DNA from: CAVOBC01 sp963693635
GTDB lineage: Bacteria; Pseudomonadota; Gammaproteobacteria; Pseudomonadales; Azotimanducaceae
Assembly (NCBI GenBank): GCA_963693635.1
Contig: CAVOBC010000221.1
Location: forward strand, 1-7,955
Direction of reading: 5' to 3'
DNA length: 7,955 nucleotides
In this document: in pieces, positions 1 through 6,214 of the stretch
Position numbering within the stretch: the first letter of the stretch is position 1
Layout: each line of letters opens with the position of its first letter
Program-made: the position numbers and the translations under genes
Notes under the pieces: model-generated
The model's database searches: none
The model's input: the letters and a program-made list of their open reading frames with translations, nothing else
Told to the model about the DNA's origin: nothing

Positions 1-73
1 TGTTTTCTGTCCCAAATTGTCACCCTGACAATTCTCGGGAGTTGGTTTGTAAACAAATCTCGCGTGATCTTTC

Positions 74-103
74 AGAAAAGAGCCCTGCAGAAAAGAGGCC
101 TGC
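74..103. repeat. 15-bp tandem duplication (2 copies)
   Basis: Two adjacent 15-bp units, 74-88 and 89-103, agree at 14 of 15 positions (AGAAAAGAGCCCTGC and AGAAAAGAGGCCTGC). They lie just before the 112-131 hairpin. This is probably a simple local duplication; no function can be assigned. Confidence 0.7.
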
Positions 104-111
104 GGGAGATG

Positions 112-131
112 GCGGTGCATCCCTGCACCGC
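112..131. repeat. perfect 8-bp hairpin, TCCC loop
   Basis: GCGGTGCA and TGCACCGC pair perfectly around a 4-nt loop. It lies about 105 bases past the ankyrin stop, on the side where that transcript would end. There is no adjacent T-tract in the minus-strand direction, so it may stabilise or end the transcript but is not a canonical Rho-independent terminator. Confidence 0.55.
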
Positions 132-235
132 ACGCCGACTATTGCTCGATTTCATCCTGCGCTTGTTGCCACATTTTTGTGGAGGACGGCCTCTCTCTCG
201 TCACGACGAAAGGGTGGCACGTGTACGCGGGTCGG

Positions 236-1234
236 CTAGGCGCCGAATTCGGCCAGTATCGTTAGCGCGTTCTGTGCGCCTGAAAACTCGGCCCATCCTC
301 GTGCAGTGGCGTTGTACGCGTCATCCGTGATGCCAGGGTTCGCTCCCCGTTCGAGCAGCAAGGGCAGACAGTTGACGCGGTCATGTTGTGCTGCGAGATG
401 AATTGCACAGGCGTTAACGCCGTGGCCGGCACCTCCAAAGTCGTGTCGCAGATCCGGGTCGGCACCGTGATCCAGCAACCAGGTCGCGGCAGAGACGCTG
501 TCGGCGTAGATGGCCCACAGGAGTGGTGTACCGCGATACGCGTTGCTGTTGACGTCAGCCCCCAGCGAGAGGAGGTCCATCATTGATGCGATCTGACTGT
601 TCCGCGCAGCCCAGGTTAGCGCTTCGTCCAGGATCTCCTGGCGCTCATAAGTACGGTTCCAGTCCGGGAAAGCAGCGATTGGCTTGTAGCAGTCGAGGCC
701 GGTCGCGGCCCGTTCGTTCAGCACGCCTTCGCTGTGGTACGGGCCAAGGTCGCGCCCGAGCGCGGCGGCGTGGCGAAGGTTGTCGGGTGTCGCGGGATCG
801 GCGAGTACCTCACCAACTGCTGTCTTGGCGTAGAAGAGCGCGACCGGGAGTGCCGATCCGCCACTCGCTCCCATCAAGTTGCCATCACGGCGTGCGCCGG
901 CGGCCAGAAGTCGGCGAGCGAGGTCGACGTGGCCGCTCATCGCCGCGGTGTGTAGTGGCGACCAGCCGTCCGGCGTGGTGGCGTTGAGATCACTCCCTGC
1001 GGCAATGATGGTGCCCACCGCGCGGTGCTGCTCCGGCGTGCCGTCGACTCGGGGAATGGCGATGTCGCCGGTTGCGGCGCGACACGCGTGATGAAGCAAT
1101 GTCTCGCCGTTGTCATCGCGTTCGTGGATGAGCCCCGGGCTTTTGTCGAGCAGTGTGTCGAGTGTCGTGAGATCGCCCTTGCGCGCAGCCTCGGCGGCCT
1201 GGCGCAAGGTATCGCTTGCGTTTGAATCTGTCAT
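236..1234 (-). CDS. ankyrin-repeat protein
   Basis: A 332-residue soluble ankyrin-repeat protein, likely a protein-protein interaction scaffold; its partner cannot be told from sequence. Ankyrin signatures occur at about residues 10-40 (helical cap), 41-80 (NGETLLHHA), 89-118 (DGWSPLHTAAMSGHVDLARRLLAAGA), 204-233 (ALTWAARN, LLSLGADVN), 234-264 (GTPLLWAI, LLDHGADP), 273-303 (AIHLAAQHD, LLLERGANP) and 304-332. The middle (about 125-200, with GPYHSEGVLNERA) is non-canonical but belongs to a known bacterial ankyrin architecture ending in a GWAEF block. No signal peptide or membrane helix was seen. The frame stays open to an ATG at 1303, but the ATG at 1234 is preferred: AAGGAAA lies 7 nt upstream, and the extra 23 residues are Ser/Arg-rich with no ankyrin character. 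It appears monocistronic. High confidence in the fold, none in the target. Confidence 0.9.
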   Translation of the reverse strand: MTDSNASDTLRQAAEAARKGDLTTLDTLLDKSPGLIHERDDNGETLLHHACRAATGDIAIPRVDGTPEQHRAVGTIIAAGSDLNATTPDGWSPLHTAAMSGHVDLARRLLAAGARRDGNLMGASGGSALPVALFYAKTAVGEVLADPATPDNLRHAAALGRDLGPYHSEGVLNERAATGLDCYKPIAAFPDWNRTYERQEILDEALTWAARNSQIASMMDLLSLGADVNSNAYRGTPLLWAIYADSVSAATWLLDHGADPDLRHDFGGAGHGVNACAIHLAAQHDRVNCLPLLLERGANPGITDDAYNATARGWAEFSGAQNALTILAEFGA

Positions 1235-1241
1235 GAAACGG

Positions 1242-1248
1242 TTTCCTT
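1242..1248 (-). promoter_or_regulatory. ribosome binding site of the ankyrin gene
   Basis: The minus strand reads AAGGAAA 7 nt before the ATG at 1234. This decides the start in favour of 1234 over the in-frame ATG at 1303. Confidence 0.65.
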
Positions 1249-1303
1249 CGGATCGGAGGAAAGACCGGCGCGCAGCTGAGTAAGACTCACCTGTTTTTGA
1301 CAT

Positions 1304-1826
1304 GCGCGCTCAGACGAGGCGCTTGAGGGTGTTGCGAGCTGTCATCGGTCTTTCCACACCTTGCGCGCGCTCCCCCGGCGAACTGTCCAAGGGCAGGTTG
1401 ACGATGACGCTTCGAGGACGGATGCCCCCTTTGGCTCGGAAGTAGGTTCTGCCGGAGAGAACCGTTGAAGTTGGGCGCGAAGCTCGCGCAAGTGGAGATT
1501 AGTTAACGAGCGCGTGGTGAGTCAACAGGCCTCATGTGGGGGCCAGAGGATGAAAAACGCCGGAGGGATCGGTGGTGGGCACCCAAACGGTCGTTTCGAT
1601 GTGATGTGAGTGCGCGGGGCGTAGCCTCCGCGAATCCGCAACGAATAGAGGGCCCCAACCCTTACCAACCCTGTTGGCGGGTTAGATCCGTACAACCACT
1701 ACGCGAATGTCTGGATTCTTCAGCGAATCGCCGAGAGGGTCAGCCGGCGATGAACCGTGCGGGCCGATGCGACCTAACGGTTCCAGTAGTGCGGGTGTGA
1801 TGCCACCTTCTCTGGACGCGGTTTTT
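1304..1826. other. 520-bp stretch without a convincing gene
   Basis: No recognisable protein is seen. On the minus strand a 62-codon run from 1498 to the TGA at 1310 is open and has high GC in third positions over its last 40 codons (reading ...VIVNLPLDSSPGERAQGVERP...). It has no ATG until near its end and starts right after a TAA, so it is at best a degraded gene tail. Small dyads occur: GCGCGA-agc-TCGCGC at 1475-1489 and GTTCT/AGAAC around 1446-1462. The promoter of the ankyrin gene should lie in 1235-1500, but no clear -35/-10 pair was identified. The plus-strand ORF at 1534-1800 has poor composition and no start signal. Confidence 0.4.
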
Positions 1827-2339
1827 CTAGCGCTTTATGCGCATCTTGCCAAGAAAGTCCATCTTGCCGATGGGCACGCCTTCGCGGCGCAGAATGTCGT
1901 ACGCCGTGGTCACATGGAAGTAGAAGTTGGGCATCGAGAATGACAGCAGAAAGTCATCCGACGTGAACGGGATGGCATTGCTGCCCATGCGGAATTCCAT
2001 GTCCTTGCCGGTGAGGAAGTCGACCGCTTCTTTGCCAAGGCCGTCGAGACTGGCGATGGTCTCTTTGACCAGCGTTTGCAGGCCTTCGTAGTCCTGGTCG
2101 GACTTTGGCGGGGGCTGGAAAGCGCCCTGGGCGATGCCTTGCATGGCACCCAGCGAGTGGTGGGTCGCTGAGACGACCTGAAAGCGAAACGGCAGCATGT
2201 CATCGGTGAGGCGCATTTCCACTACATCTGCGAGGTTGGTGCCGGATTCGGCAAAGTGGTCTTTGCCTTTGGCCATGACGCTGTCGAGTCCGCGCAGGAT
2301 CTGCAGATAGTTGGGGACGCTCGCTTCGTAGAATGACAT
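1827..2339 (-). CDS. DUF1993 family protein
   Basis: A 170-residue protein matching the DUF1993 family. It has the characteristic N-terminus MSFYEASVPNYLQIL (1-15), the LADVVEMRLTDDMLPFRFQV block (about 36-55), SATHHSLGAMQGI (57-69), and the C-terminal LLSFSMPNFYFHVTTAYDIL block (131-150) followed by GVPIGKMDFLG. The family is mostly helical and probably related to the DinB-like four-helix bundle, but no activity is established. No export signal is seen. The start is well fixed: GAGGT lies 6 nt before the ATG, and the upstream open frame is only readthrough of the tRNA-Cys gene. It lies about 130 bases downstream of that tRNA on the same strand, so either co-transcription or its own promoter in 2345-2465 is possible. 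Length is normal for the family. Confidence 0.92.
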   Translation of the reverse strand: MSFYEASVPNYLQILRGLDSVMAKGKDHFAESGTNLADVVEMRLTDDMLPFRFQVVSATHHSLGAMQGIAQGAFQPPPKSDQDYEGLQTLVKETIASLDGLGKEAVDFLTGKDMEFRMGSNAIPFTSDDFLLSFSMPNFYFHVTTAYDILRREGVPIGKMDFLGKMRIKR

Positions 2340-2469
2340 GGTGAGACCTCGGGGTGGGTTGCAATGACAAGTCGTAATGCTTGAGTTTGACCACCCGGGT
2401 AGATGGCATTCAGGCAGTGTATCTGAATTCCGCGAAGGCGGGCGGGGCGCGCCTGGTCGAGCGGGGCGT

Positions 2470-2543
2470 TGGAGGCTGGGGTCGGAATCGAACCGGCGTA
2501 AACGGAGTTGCAGTCCGCTGCATGACCACTCTGCCACCCAGCC
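2470..2543 (-). tRNA. tRNA-Cys (anticodon GCA)
   Basis: The minus strand folds into a complete 74-nt tRNA. The acceptor stem GGCTGGG/CCCAGCC is perfect and is followed by a U discriminator and an encoded CCA. The anticodon stem-loop CGGA-CTGCAAC-TCCG carries GCA, and the T-arm has GGTTCGATTCC. U73 with GCA is the expected identity set for tRNA-Cys. The D-arm is the short AGAGTGG-type of bacterial tRNA-Cys. The gene looks intact and is not interrupted by an integrated element. A 9-bp direct repeat CGAGGTATC (2568-2576 and 2582-2590) lies just upstream. Confidence 0.97.
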
Positions 2544-2652
2544 ATCGCGCGGGAATCGCCTCGGTTGCGAGGTATCAATTACGAGGTATCGCGCGGGGGC
2601 GCAAGTGTAGCCGATCTCCTGGGCGAAATCACTTGATGGACAGACCGAGCGG

Positions 2653-3327
2653 TTAGTTGTACGTAACGACGAGCCAGACGGTGCTAGCGGCGAGCAGCGC
2701 GATTGCGAGGGCGAGCGACCAGTGGGCTGGTGCCGGATTGTCTGGCGTAAGGTCAGTTTTTTTGCCTGTGATCATCGGGCGGATGAGCGATTCTTTGCGG
2801 ACAAAGGTATAGAACAGGATCGCTAGAATGTGCAGCGTTATCAGGCCGCCGAGGATCCACACGTTGTCCTTGTGCAGACCGGTCAGCCAACGGCTCGTGT
2901 CGTAGCTGACAATGGTCGCGAGCGGACCTTCGGTCATGATGTCGTCGTAGGCAAAGAGGCCCGTGCCGACCTGGGCGAGGATGACGATGAGCATCGCGAC
3001 GATGCTGAGCGCGCCGAGGGGGTTATGGCCGGGCCCGATTTCGCCGACCGCACTGCGGCCGCGGATGTATCGGACGAGCTTGCCGGGTGACGGGACAAAG
3101 CTGACGAAGCGCGAGTGCCTGGACCCCACGATCCCCCAGAGGATGCGGAAAAGGAGCAATGCCAGGATGCTGTAGCCGCTTAGCTTGTGGATCTCCATTT
3201 CATCGAATCCGCCGAGCAAACCGGTCGTGATCGATGCCGTGATGAGGACGGCAAGCGCCCAGTGGAAGAGGCGCGTTGGCAGGTCCCAGAGGATCACGTG
3301 CAGAGTGCCGCCGCGATGGTTTGCCAT
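2653..3327 (-). CDS. cytochrome b561-type membrane cytochrome b (COG3658-like)
   Basis: A 224-residue integral membrane b-type cytochrome, probably moving electrons between the quinone pool and a c-type cytochrome or periplasmic partner. It opens with the family signature WDLPTRLFHW (14-23). Membrane segments are at about 20-40, 50-68, 104-127, 155-173 and 200-221. Likely haem ligands are H22, H47, H152 and H166, all within or at the ends of helices as in Ni/Fe-hydrogenase cytochrome b/b561 proteins (PF01292). The GHNPLGALS motif (100-108) is typical of the COG3658 subgroup. Two starts are possible. The ATG at 3327 overlaps the upstream gene by 34 nt. The GTG at 3297 forms a GTGA overlap with the upstream stop and leaves only three residues before WDLP. 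Neither has a strong Shine-Dalgarno, and both imply translational coupling. No hydrogenase or c-type cytochrome gene is nearby, so the partner is unknown. Confidence 0.92.
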   Translation of the reverse strand: MANHRGGTLHVILWDLPTRLFHWALAVLITASITTGLLGGFDEMEIHKLSGYSILALLLFRILWGIVGSRHSRFVSFVPSPGKLVRYIRGRSAVGEIGPGHNPLGALSIVAMLIVILAQVGTGLFAYDDIMTEGPLATIVSYDTSRWLTGLHKDNVWILGGLITLHILAILFYTFVRKESLIRPMITGKKTDLTPDNPAPAHWSLALAIALLAASTVWLVVTYN

Positions 3328-3578
3328 TCATCGCTGAGGCTGCCGGGGTGGCGGTCTCGTGAGGCCCGTTGATACCAATAGTCAGCGTTCGACTGGTCGC
3401 CCTCCTTGCGATGAAGGTAGGCGTGAACCCAGCAATTGTCCGTCGTGTTGGCCTGTACGCAATCGTGCGCTTTATCCCAGTCGTCGTTGGCGTCGTGCCA
3501 GAGCGCACACAGCGCAGCCGACCAGGCCAGGTCGGGAGCATCGTCAGCGAGACGGGCAGTAAAGTCGGGCAGGTTCAT
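3294..3578 (-). CDS. small conserved protein of unknown function (AHxxxQ...YLHRKEGD...YWYxRA)
   Basis: A 94-residue protein, likely cytoplasmic, with no signal or membrane segment. It has a helical N-terminus (LAWSAALCALWHDAN, 17-31), then DDWDKAHDCVQ (32-42), a WVHAYLHRKEGDQSNADYWYQRA block (50-72) and an EWQTI tail (84-88). I recall this pattern (WxxAHxxxQ, WVHAYLHRxEGD, N-A-x-YWYxRA) from widespread uncharacterised proteobacterial proteins that look like a minimal TPR-like helical hairpin; this is recognition by eye. The frame is open to 3692, but that extension runs through the dispersed repeat and is not protein-like. The ATG at 3578 (GGTGAG 3 nt upstream, not a strong site) is preferred; an ATG at 3608 would add ten residues. 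It overlaps the cytochrome b gene and should be in one operon with it. Function unknown. Confidence 0.8.
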   Translation of the reverse strand: MNLPDFTARLADDAPDLAWSAALCALWHDANDDWDKAHDCVQANTTDNCWVHAYLHRKEGDQSNADYWYQRASRDRHPGSLSDEWQTIAAALCT

Positions 3579-3640
3579 AGACTCACCAGGCGGTTTGGAA
3601 GATGACATCGAGCCTAACGGCGGCGAAACACGGCCGTCAA

Positions 3641-3710
3641 CCGCGTACGATATTGCTGACATGTGTAAGCCAACTTTCGTGTGTGACACCAAAGGTCTGT
3701 AGGAGATTGC
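3641..3710 (+). repeat. dispersed repeat copy 1 (RAYT-associated family)
   Basis: The 29-bp core at 3665-3693 (GTAAGCC, then TTTCGTGTGTGACAC, then CAAA) matches copy 2 at 26 of 29 positions. It has a left arm (GCGTACGATATT, 3643-3654) and a right arm (TGTAGGAGATTGC, 3698-3710) that resemble the GCGTGTGCGAGAT arms of the other copies. It lies upstream of the cytochrome operon and could include part of its promoter region. Confidence 0.75.
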
Positions 3711-3716
3711 CTCGGC

Positions 3717-3798
3717 GGTGTAGTCCAGGCCCGCGCCCGTCGCAGGGCGGCCGGGCCCGGGGGCGTGTGATTACGCAGCTGGTGGTAGGGACTACACC
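3717..3798. repeat. hairpin block with 10-bp terminal inverted repeats (REP-like candidate)
   Basis: GGTGTAGTCC (3717-3726) and GGACTACACC (3789-3798) are perfect 10-bp inverted repeats. Inside lies a GC-only stem: GGCCCG plus CGCCC (3728-3738) pairs with GGGCG and CGGGCC (3745-3757), with a 6-nt loop and a 2-nt bulge. A second small stem GCGT/ACGC lies at 3763-3776. GTAG (3720-3723) directly precedes the main stem, which matches the known REP plan of a GTAG/GGAG tetranucleotide 5' of an imperfect hairpin recognised by REP-associated tyrosine transposases. The block sits between repeat copies 1 and 2, where the tandem spacing is broken. The structure is seen directly; the REP identity is inference. 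Confidence 0.55.
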
Positions 3799-3827
3799 TG
3801 TCGCGTGCCGTTGTGCGTGGTGTTCTA

Positions 3828-3883
3828 CAGTGCGTAAGCCGATTTTCGTGTGTGACACTAAACGCGTGTGCGAGATCGCTACC
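3828..3883 (+). repeat. dispersed repeat copy 2 (RAYT-associated family)
   Basis: The core at 3834-3862 (GTAAGCC, TTTCGTGTGTGACAC, TAAA) differs from copy 1 at 3 of 29 bases. It is followed by the arm CGCGTGTGCGAGATCGC (3863-3879), equivalent to the arm of the copy beside the transposase gene. It is in the same orientation as copy 1, with cores 169 bp apart. Confidence 0.75.
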
Positions 3884-3886
3884 AGG

Positions 3887-3912
3887 ATGTAAGCCAGTGG
3901 TTTGGATAGTGT
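3887..3912 (+). repeat. dispersed repeat copy 3, degenerate
   Basis: ATGTAAGCCAGTGGTTTGG followed by ATAGTGTCC resembles the core of copies 1, 2 and 4 but with many changes in its second half. It follows the arm of copy 2 directly, 55 bp after the copy 2 core, so copies 2 and 3 form a tandem arm-core run. Confidence 0.55.
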
Positions 3913-4177
3913 CCTATGGGCGACCCATGTCCCAATGGCCTGGCAACGCGTGGGCGCGAGGTCCGGTCGAATCGCGCTTGCGTGCGTCGCACTACCGCTA
4001 CCGGGAGGTGCCCTGTCTCTGCCGCGCGAAAGCGAATGCGAGGTCCTGCATCGATCTGGCAGGCGGCTTGCCGGCAGCCTGCCAGCATGGCGACCTCGCA
4101 GCCGACTCAGAACCGATAGCTGACCGCTTGTGACTTGAGCTTTTCGACATTTGCACACCCGGTCACAGCAGGCGCTT
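3913..4177. other. intergenic segment with a strong hairpin
   Basis: No gene was found; the long minus-strand open frame over 3637-4284 is Arg/Pro/Ser-rich readthrough of repeats and has no family signature. CTGGCAGGC (4056-4064) and GCCTGCCAG (4077-4085) are perfect 9-bp inverted repeats around a 12-nt loop that itself contains GGC-tt-GCC. The hairpin lies about 95 bases past the stop of the exported-protein gene and may end or protect that transcript, but no T-run follows it on either strand. Confidence 0.5.
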
Positions 4178-5121
4178 TCAGGACATGCATGCGGGCTTTG
4201 TCTTGTCCGAGCCCTCGAGTGCCGGGGTGATGCGCTCGCCGCGGGGCAGGCCCTTGAGAGTCGATCCATAGTCGCAAAGCGCAAGTAGGGTGGTGTCTTC
4301 GATGTTGGTCAGGACTTCGGCCAGCCTTTCCTTTGTTTCCTGCGTGCGACGGGAGATGACCACGCGAGCTTCTTTCACTTGGTCCTGCTGTTTGGAACGC
4401 AGCGCGTCCGTTTCCTCTGTGATCCTCGAGATCCGCTCCTCAAGCTGACCGACTTGGGTTTCATGGTCAGCTTTCTTGCGCTTGTCGTCTTCGTGCAGCA
4501 GTGAAATTTGAACCTCTGCGACCTGCGCTTCGGCATCCCGCCTGCGTTCATTGAGTTCCCGGATGGATCGTTCGGTGGCGTCGCCGCCGCGACGACGCAC
4601 AATCCGCCGGACCTTCCGCTTGACGTCACTGTGCCGATTGATGACGTCACTGATCGCGTCGTGCGCGTCATCATCGCCGGTGCCGTCGGTTACGACAACG
4701 GCGTGGTCATCCGCTGTGACATCGATATCGATGTCGAGCCCGGACAAGACCTCCTCGACCAGATCACCGATGCCATCGGGATGGCGAAGTACCGGGATGC
4801 CTGAGAAATTGTCCCCACCAATCTGAAAGTTCCTCCCTCGCTCGTCGCTGAAGACGCGACTCACTCTCGGCGCCACGACGCGAAAGAGCACGCCCTGGTC
4901 AGCGAGGTAAGTGCCATGCACGCGGCAGCCGCGGCAAATTAGGTCGGCGTCCAGGGCGCCTTTCAGAATCTGGCCCATGACCATCACGTCTCGTCGGATT
5001 CTGGCGTAGCCGTCGTCCTCCGCTGCTGTGGAAATCTGGCAGACCAGAGTGAGTCCACTCACGAGAACAGCAGATAGCAGCCAGCGCCCGCTGTCTCGCG
5101 AGTTGTTTCGTGTTGTTTCAT
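4178..5121 (-). CDS. exported coiled-coil protein of a sigma/anti-sigma operon, start out of frame
   Basis: The body reads as one frame down to the TGA at 4178 (about 300 residues). It begins with a signal peptide (RWLLSAVLVSGLTLVCQISTAA, cleavage before EDD). Then come RRDVMVMGQILKGAL and CRGCRVHGTYLADQGVLFRV, a pattern I recall from uncharacterised proteins beside ECF sigma/anti-sigma pairs. Next is an Asp-rich stretch (DIDIDVTADD, TGDDDAHD), a basic patch (KRKVRRIVRRR), about 90 residues of charged coiled coil, and a C-terminal LLALCDYGSTLKGLPRGERIT block. The start is a problem. AAGGAG lies 7 nt before the ATG at 5121, but that ATG is one base out of frame and would stop after 20 codons. 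The in-frame ATG at 5239 lies 83 nt inside the upstream gene and has no RBS. An in-frame GTG at 5062 would cut the signal peptide. A one-base indel within 5065-5118 is the simplest explanation, natural or from sequencing. Likely periplasmic; function unknown. Confidence 0.72.
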
Positions 5122-5128
5122 TGATTGT

Positions 5129-5134
5129 CTCCTT
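5129..5134 (-). promoter_or_regulatory. strong ribosome binding site before an out-of-frame ATG
   Basis: The minus strand reads AAGGAG 7 nt before the ATG at 5121. It is the best Shine-Dalgarno in this operon, yet its ATG opens only a 20-codon frame that does not match the downstream protein. This marks where the gene's original start must have been. Confidence 0.7.
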
Positions 5135-5156
5135 GGGTGCAGATGTACGGTGGTGA

Positions 5157-6002
5157 TCAGATTTGCGGTGTGTTGTCCATCGCGCCCGGGTTGGCGCTCG
5201 GAAGGATTGCCTGTCGCAGGAGGCGCAATTGTTCTTCATCCTGCAACTGGCTCCGGGTTAAATAGGTAAGTTGATTGCGGACACGGTCGCGATCAGTTCC
5301 GCTTCGTTCATCGAGTATGAGCATCAGATCGCGAAGATCTTGTCGACGCTCTTCACGGCTGGTATCGATCAGTGTGCGGATCAGAATGTGGTTGCTGGCG
5401 GCTTGTGCGTCGGCGAGCTGCGCTATTCGCTGCTCCAGATATTGACGTGTGTCCTCGGCCTTGGCTACGGTGCCGACGCTTGCCGGGGCCGGGTCGATTG
5501 CTGTCGTCGCTGACTGTGAACCACCGGCTGGCCCAAAACTGAGCACGATACCCGACCCGTCTTGACGCACTCCCAGTTGTGTGAGAACCGCAGCGAGCAC
5601 AAGCACACTGATCAGGCTGGCGGCGACGCTGAGCGATGGCCAGATCCACGGCGCGGGCGCGTCGCCGAATAATGAGCGACGCGGATAGTTGGGAACATTG
5701 ACCGTCTGCCAGTCGTTCGCGGCCTGCTGCATGGACCAGATGGACGCGAGCTCCTCAGAACAAGATTCGCAGTTCGGGAGATGAAGGTCGATGGTGGCGG
5801 GCTGGTTTCCATCGAGTCGCGCCATCGCATCGTCCGGATTGGGTGTCATACGCAGGGCGTAGTTGTAGATGTCGCGTTCGTATCGACGCACGAGCTTCAG
5901 CCATGCGTGCTCCGACCCGGCGCGTGTCCGCTCGAGCAATTTGCCGTCTTTGCTGGAAAAGACTGCGAATGGGTTCCGCTTTACCCGCGAGGGGCGGCTC
6001 AT
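5157..6002 (-). CDS. in-frame fusion of an ECF sigma N-terminus to a membrane anti-sigma factor
   Basis: A 281-residue chimera. Residues about 22-59 (LLERTRAGSEHAWLKLVRRYERDIYNYALRMTPNPDDA) are regions 2.1-2.2 of an ECF sigma-70 factor. At about residue 60 the text switches to an anti-sigma zinc-finger domain: ARLDG, then H74-LPN-C78-ES-C81, the HX3CX2C motif of ZAS/zf-HC2 proteins. A single membrane helix follows at about 119-143. The C-terminal part (about 185-265) is a charged helical coil, probably periplasmic. Sigma region 2.3-2.4, all of region 4 (promoter recognition) and the start of the anti-sigma gene are missing. The protein therefore cannot act as a normal sigma factor. A deletion removing several hundred bases and fusing two adjacent genes is the simplest reading. 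The ATG at 6002 lacks a strong Shine-Dalgarno but fits the expected sigma N-terminus. The next gene follows after 35 bases. High confidence in both halves; whether the product is functional is unknown. Confidence 0.82.
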   Translation of the reverse strand: MSRPSRVKRNPFAVFSSKDGKLLERTRAGSEHAWLKLVRRYERDIYNYALRMTPNPDDAMARLDGNQPATIDLHLPNCESCSEELASIWSMQQAANDWQTVNVPNYPRRSLFGDAPAPWIWPSLSVAASLISVLVLAAVLTQLGVRQDGSGIVLSFGPAGGSQSATTAIDPAPASVGTVAKAEDTRQYLEQRIAQLADAQAASNHILIRTLIDTSREERRQDLRDLMLILDERSGTDRDRVRNQLTYLTRSQLQDEEQLRLLRQAILPSANPGAMDNTPQI

Positions 6003-6214
6003 GCGTGGGCCGGCCGCAGTGCAAATTGCGCAAAAGTGTCACATTCCTAGCGGAACGGTTTGGGAAACGATGCTTGAGTGGATGTGTGATCGGCATTTCA
6101 GTAGTTAGGTCGCTGGAAACCGCCATCTGGCTTGCTTTTTCGACAAATAAGACCGCGCGATGGTGAGAACCTGTCCGCGAGCTATGGTTTATGTAAGCGT
6201 CAAGGACTCTATTC
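6003..6214. promoter_or_regulatory. divergent intergenic region
   Basis: 212 bases separate the divergent starts of the sigma/anti-sigma fusion (-) and the receiver gene (+), so promoters for both should lie here. On the minus strand GGAATGTGACA (about 6039-6049) vaguely resembles an ECF -35 (GGAAC-like), as expected if the operon was autoregulated, but no confident -10 was found. On the plus strand no clear sigma-70 pair was identified. No coding sequence was seen. Confidence 0.35.
6202..6206 (+). promoter_or_regulatory. ribosome binding site deciding a GTG start
   Basis: AAGGA lies 8 nt before the GTG at 6215 and supports that start over the in-frame ATGs at 6236 and 6239. Confidence 0.6.

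Larger units (their letters stand above)
1..235. other. non-coding segment with several dyads
   Basis: No coding frame with plausible protein composition was found on either strand. The segment lies downstream of the ankyrin gene. It holds: a 7-bp stem with a 5-nt loop at 15-33 (core TTGTCACCCTGACAA, operator-like or a weak hairpin); TTTGT-aa-ACAAA at 46-57; a 15-bp tandem duplication at 74-103; an 8-bp perfect stem with a TCCC loop at 112-131 (GCGGTGCA/TGCACCGC); and CCACA-tttt-TGTGG at 169-182. None of the stems is followed directly by a T-run, so no intrinsic terminator can be called, although the 112-131 stem is the best candidate for ending ankyrin transcription. Seen directly; function is inference. 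Confidence 0.5.

Noticed and set aside
583..987. 134-residue plus-strand ORF opposite the ankyrin gene
   Set aside because: Antisense shadow of a convincing ankyrin frame; Arg-rich composition typical of GC-rich shadows.
1534..1800. 88-residue plus-strand ORF
   Set aside because: No RBS, irregular composition and no recognisable motif.
2340..2537. N-terminal extension of the DUF1993 ORF (MAEWSCSGLQ...)
   Set aside because: It is a translation of the tRNA-Cys gene and its 3' flank; the family start and RBS are at 2339.
2470..2640. Integration (att) site at tRNA-Cys
   Set aside because: No integrase gene and no second copy of the tRNA 3' end in the window; the tRNA is intact.
3641..3912. CRISPR array
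   Set aside because: The repeats are diverged, unevenly spaced and lack uniform spacers; no cas genes are present.
3637..4284. 215-residue minus-strand ORF
   Set aside because: It runs through dispersed repeats and the end of a real gene in another frame; Arg/Pro/Ser-rich with no domain.
5755..6126. 123-residue minus-strand ORF overlapping the sigma/anti-sigma fusion
   Set aside because: Alternate frame of the fusion gene; no domain, whereas the other frame carries sigma and zinc-finger motifs.
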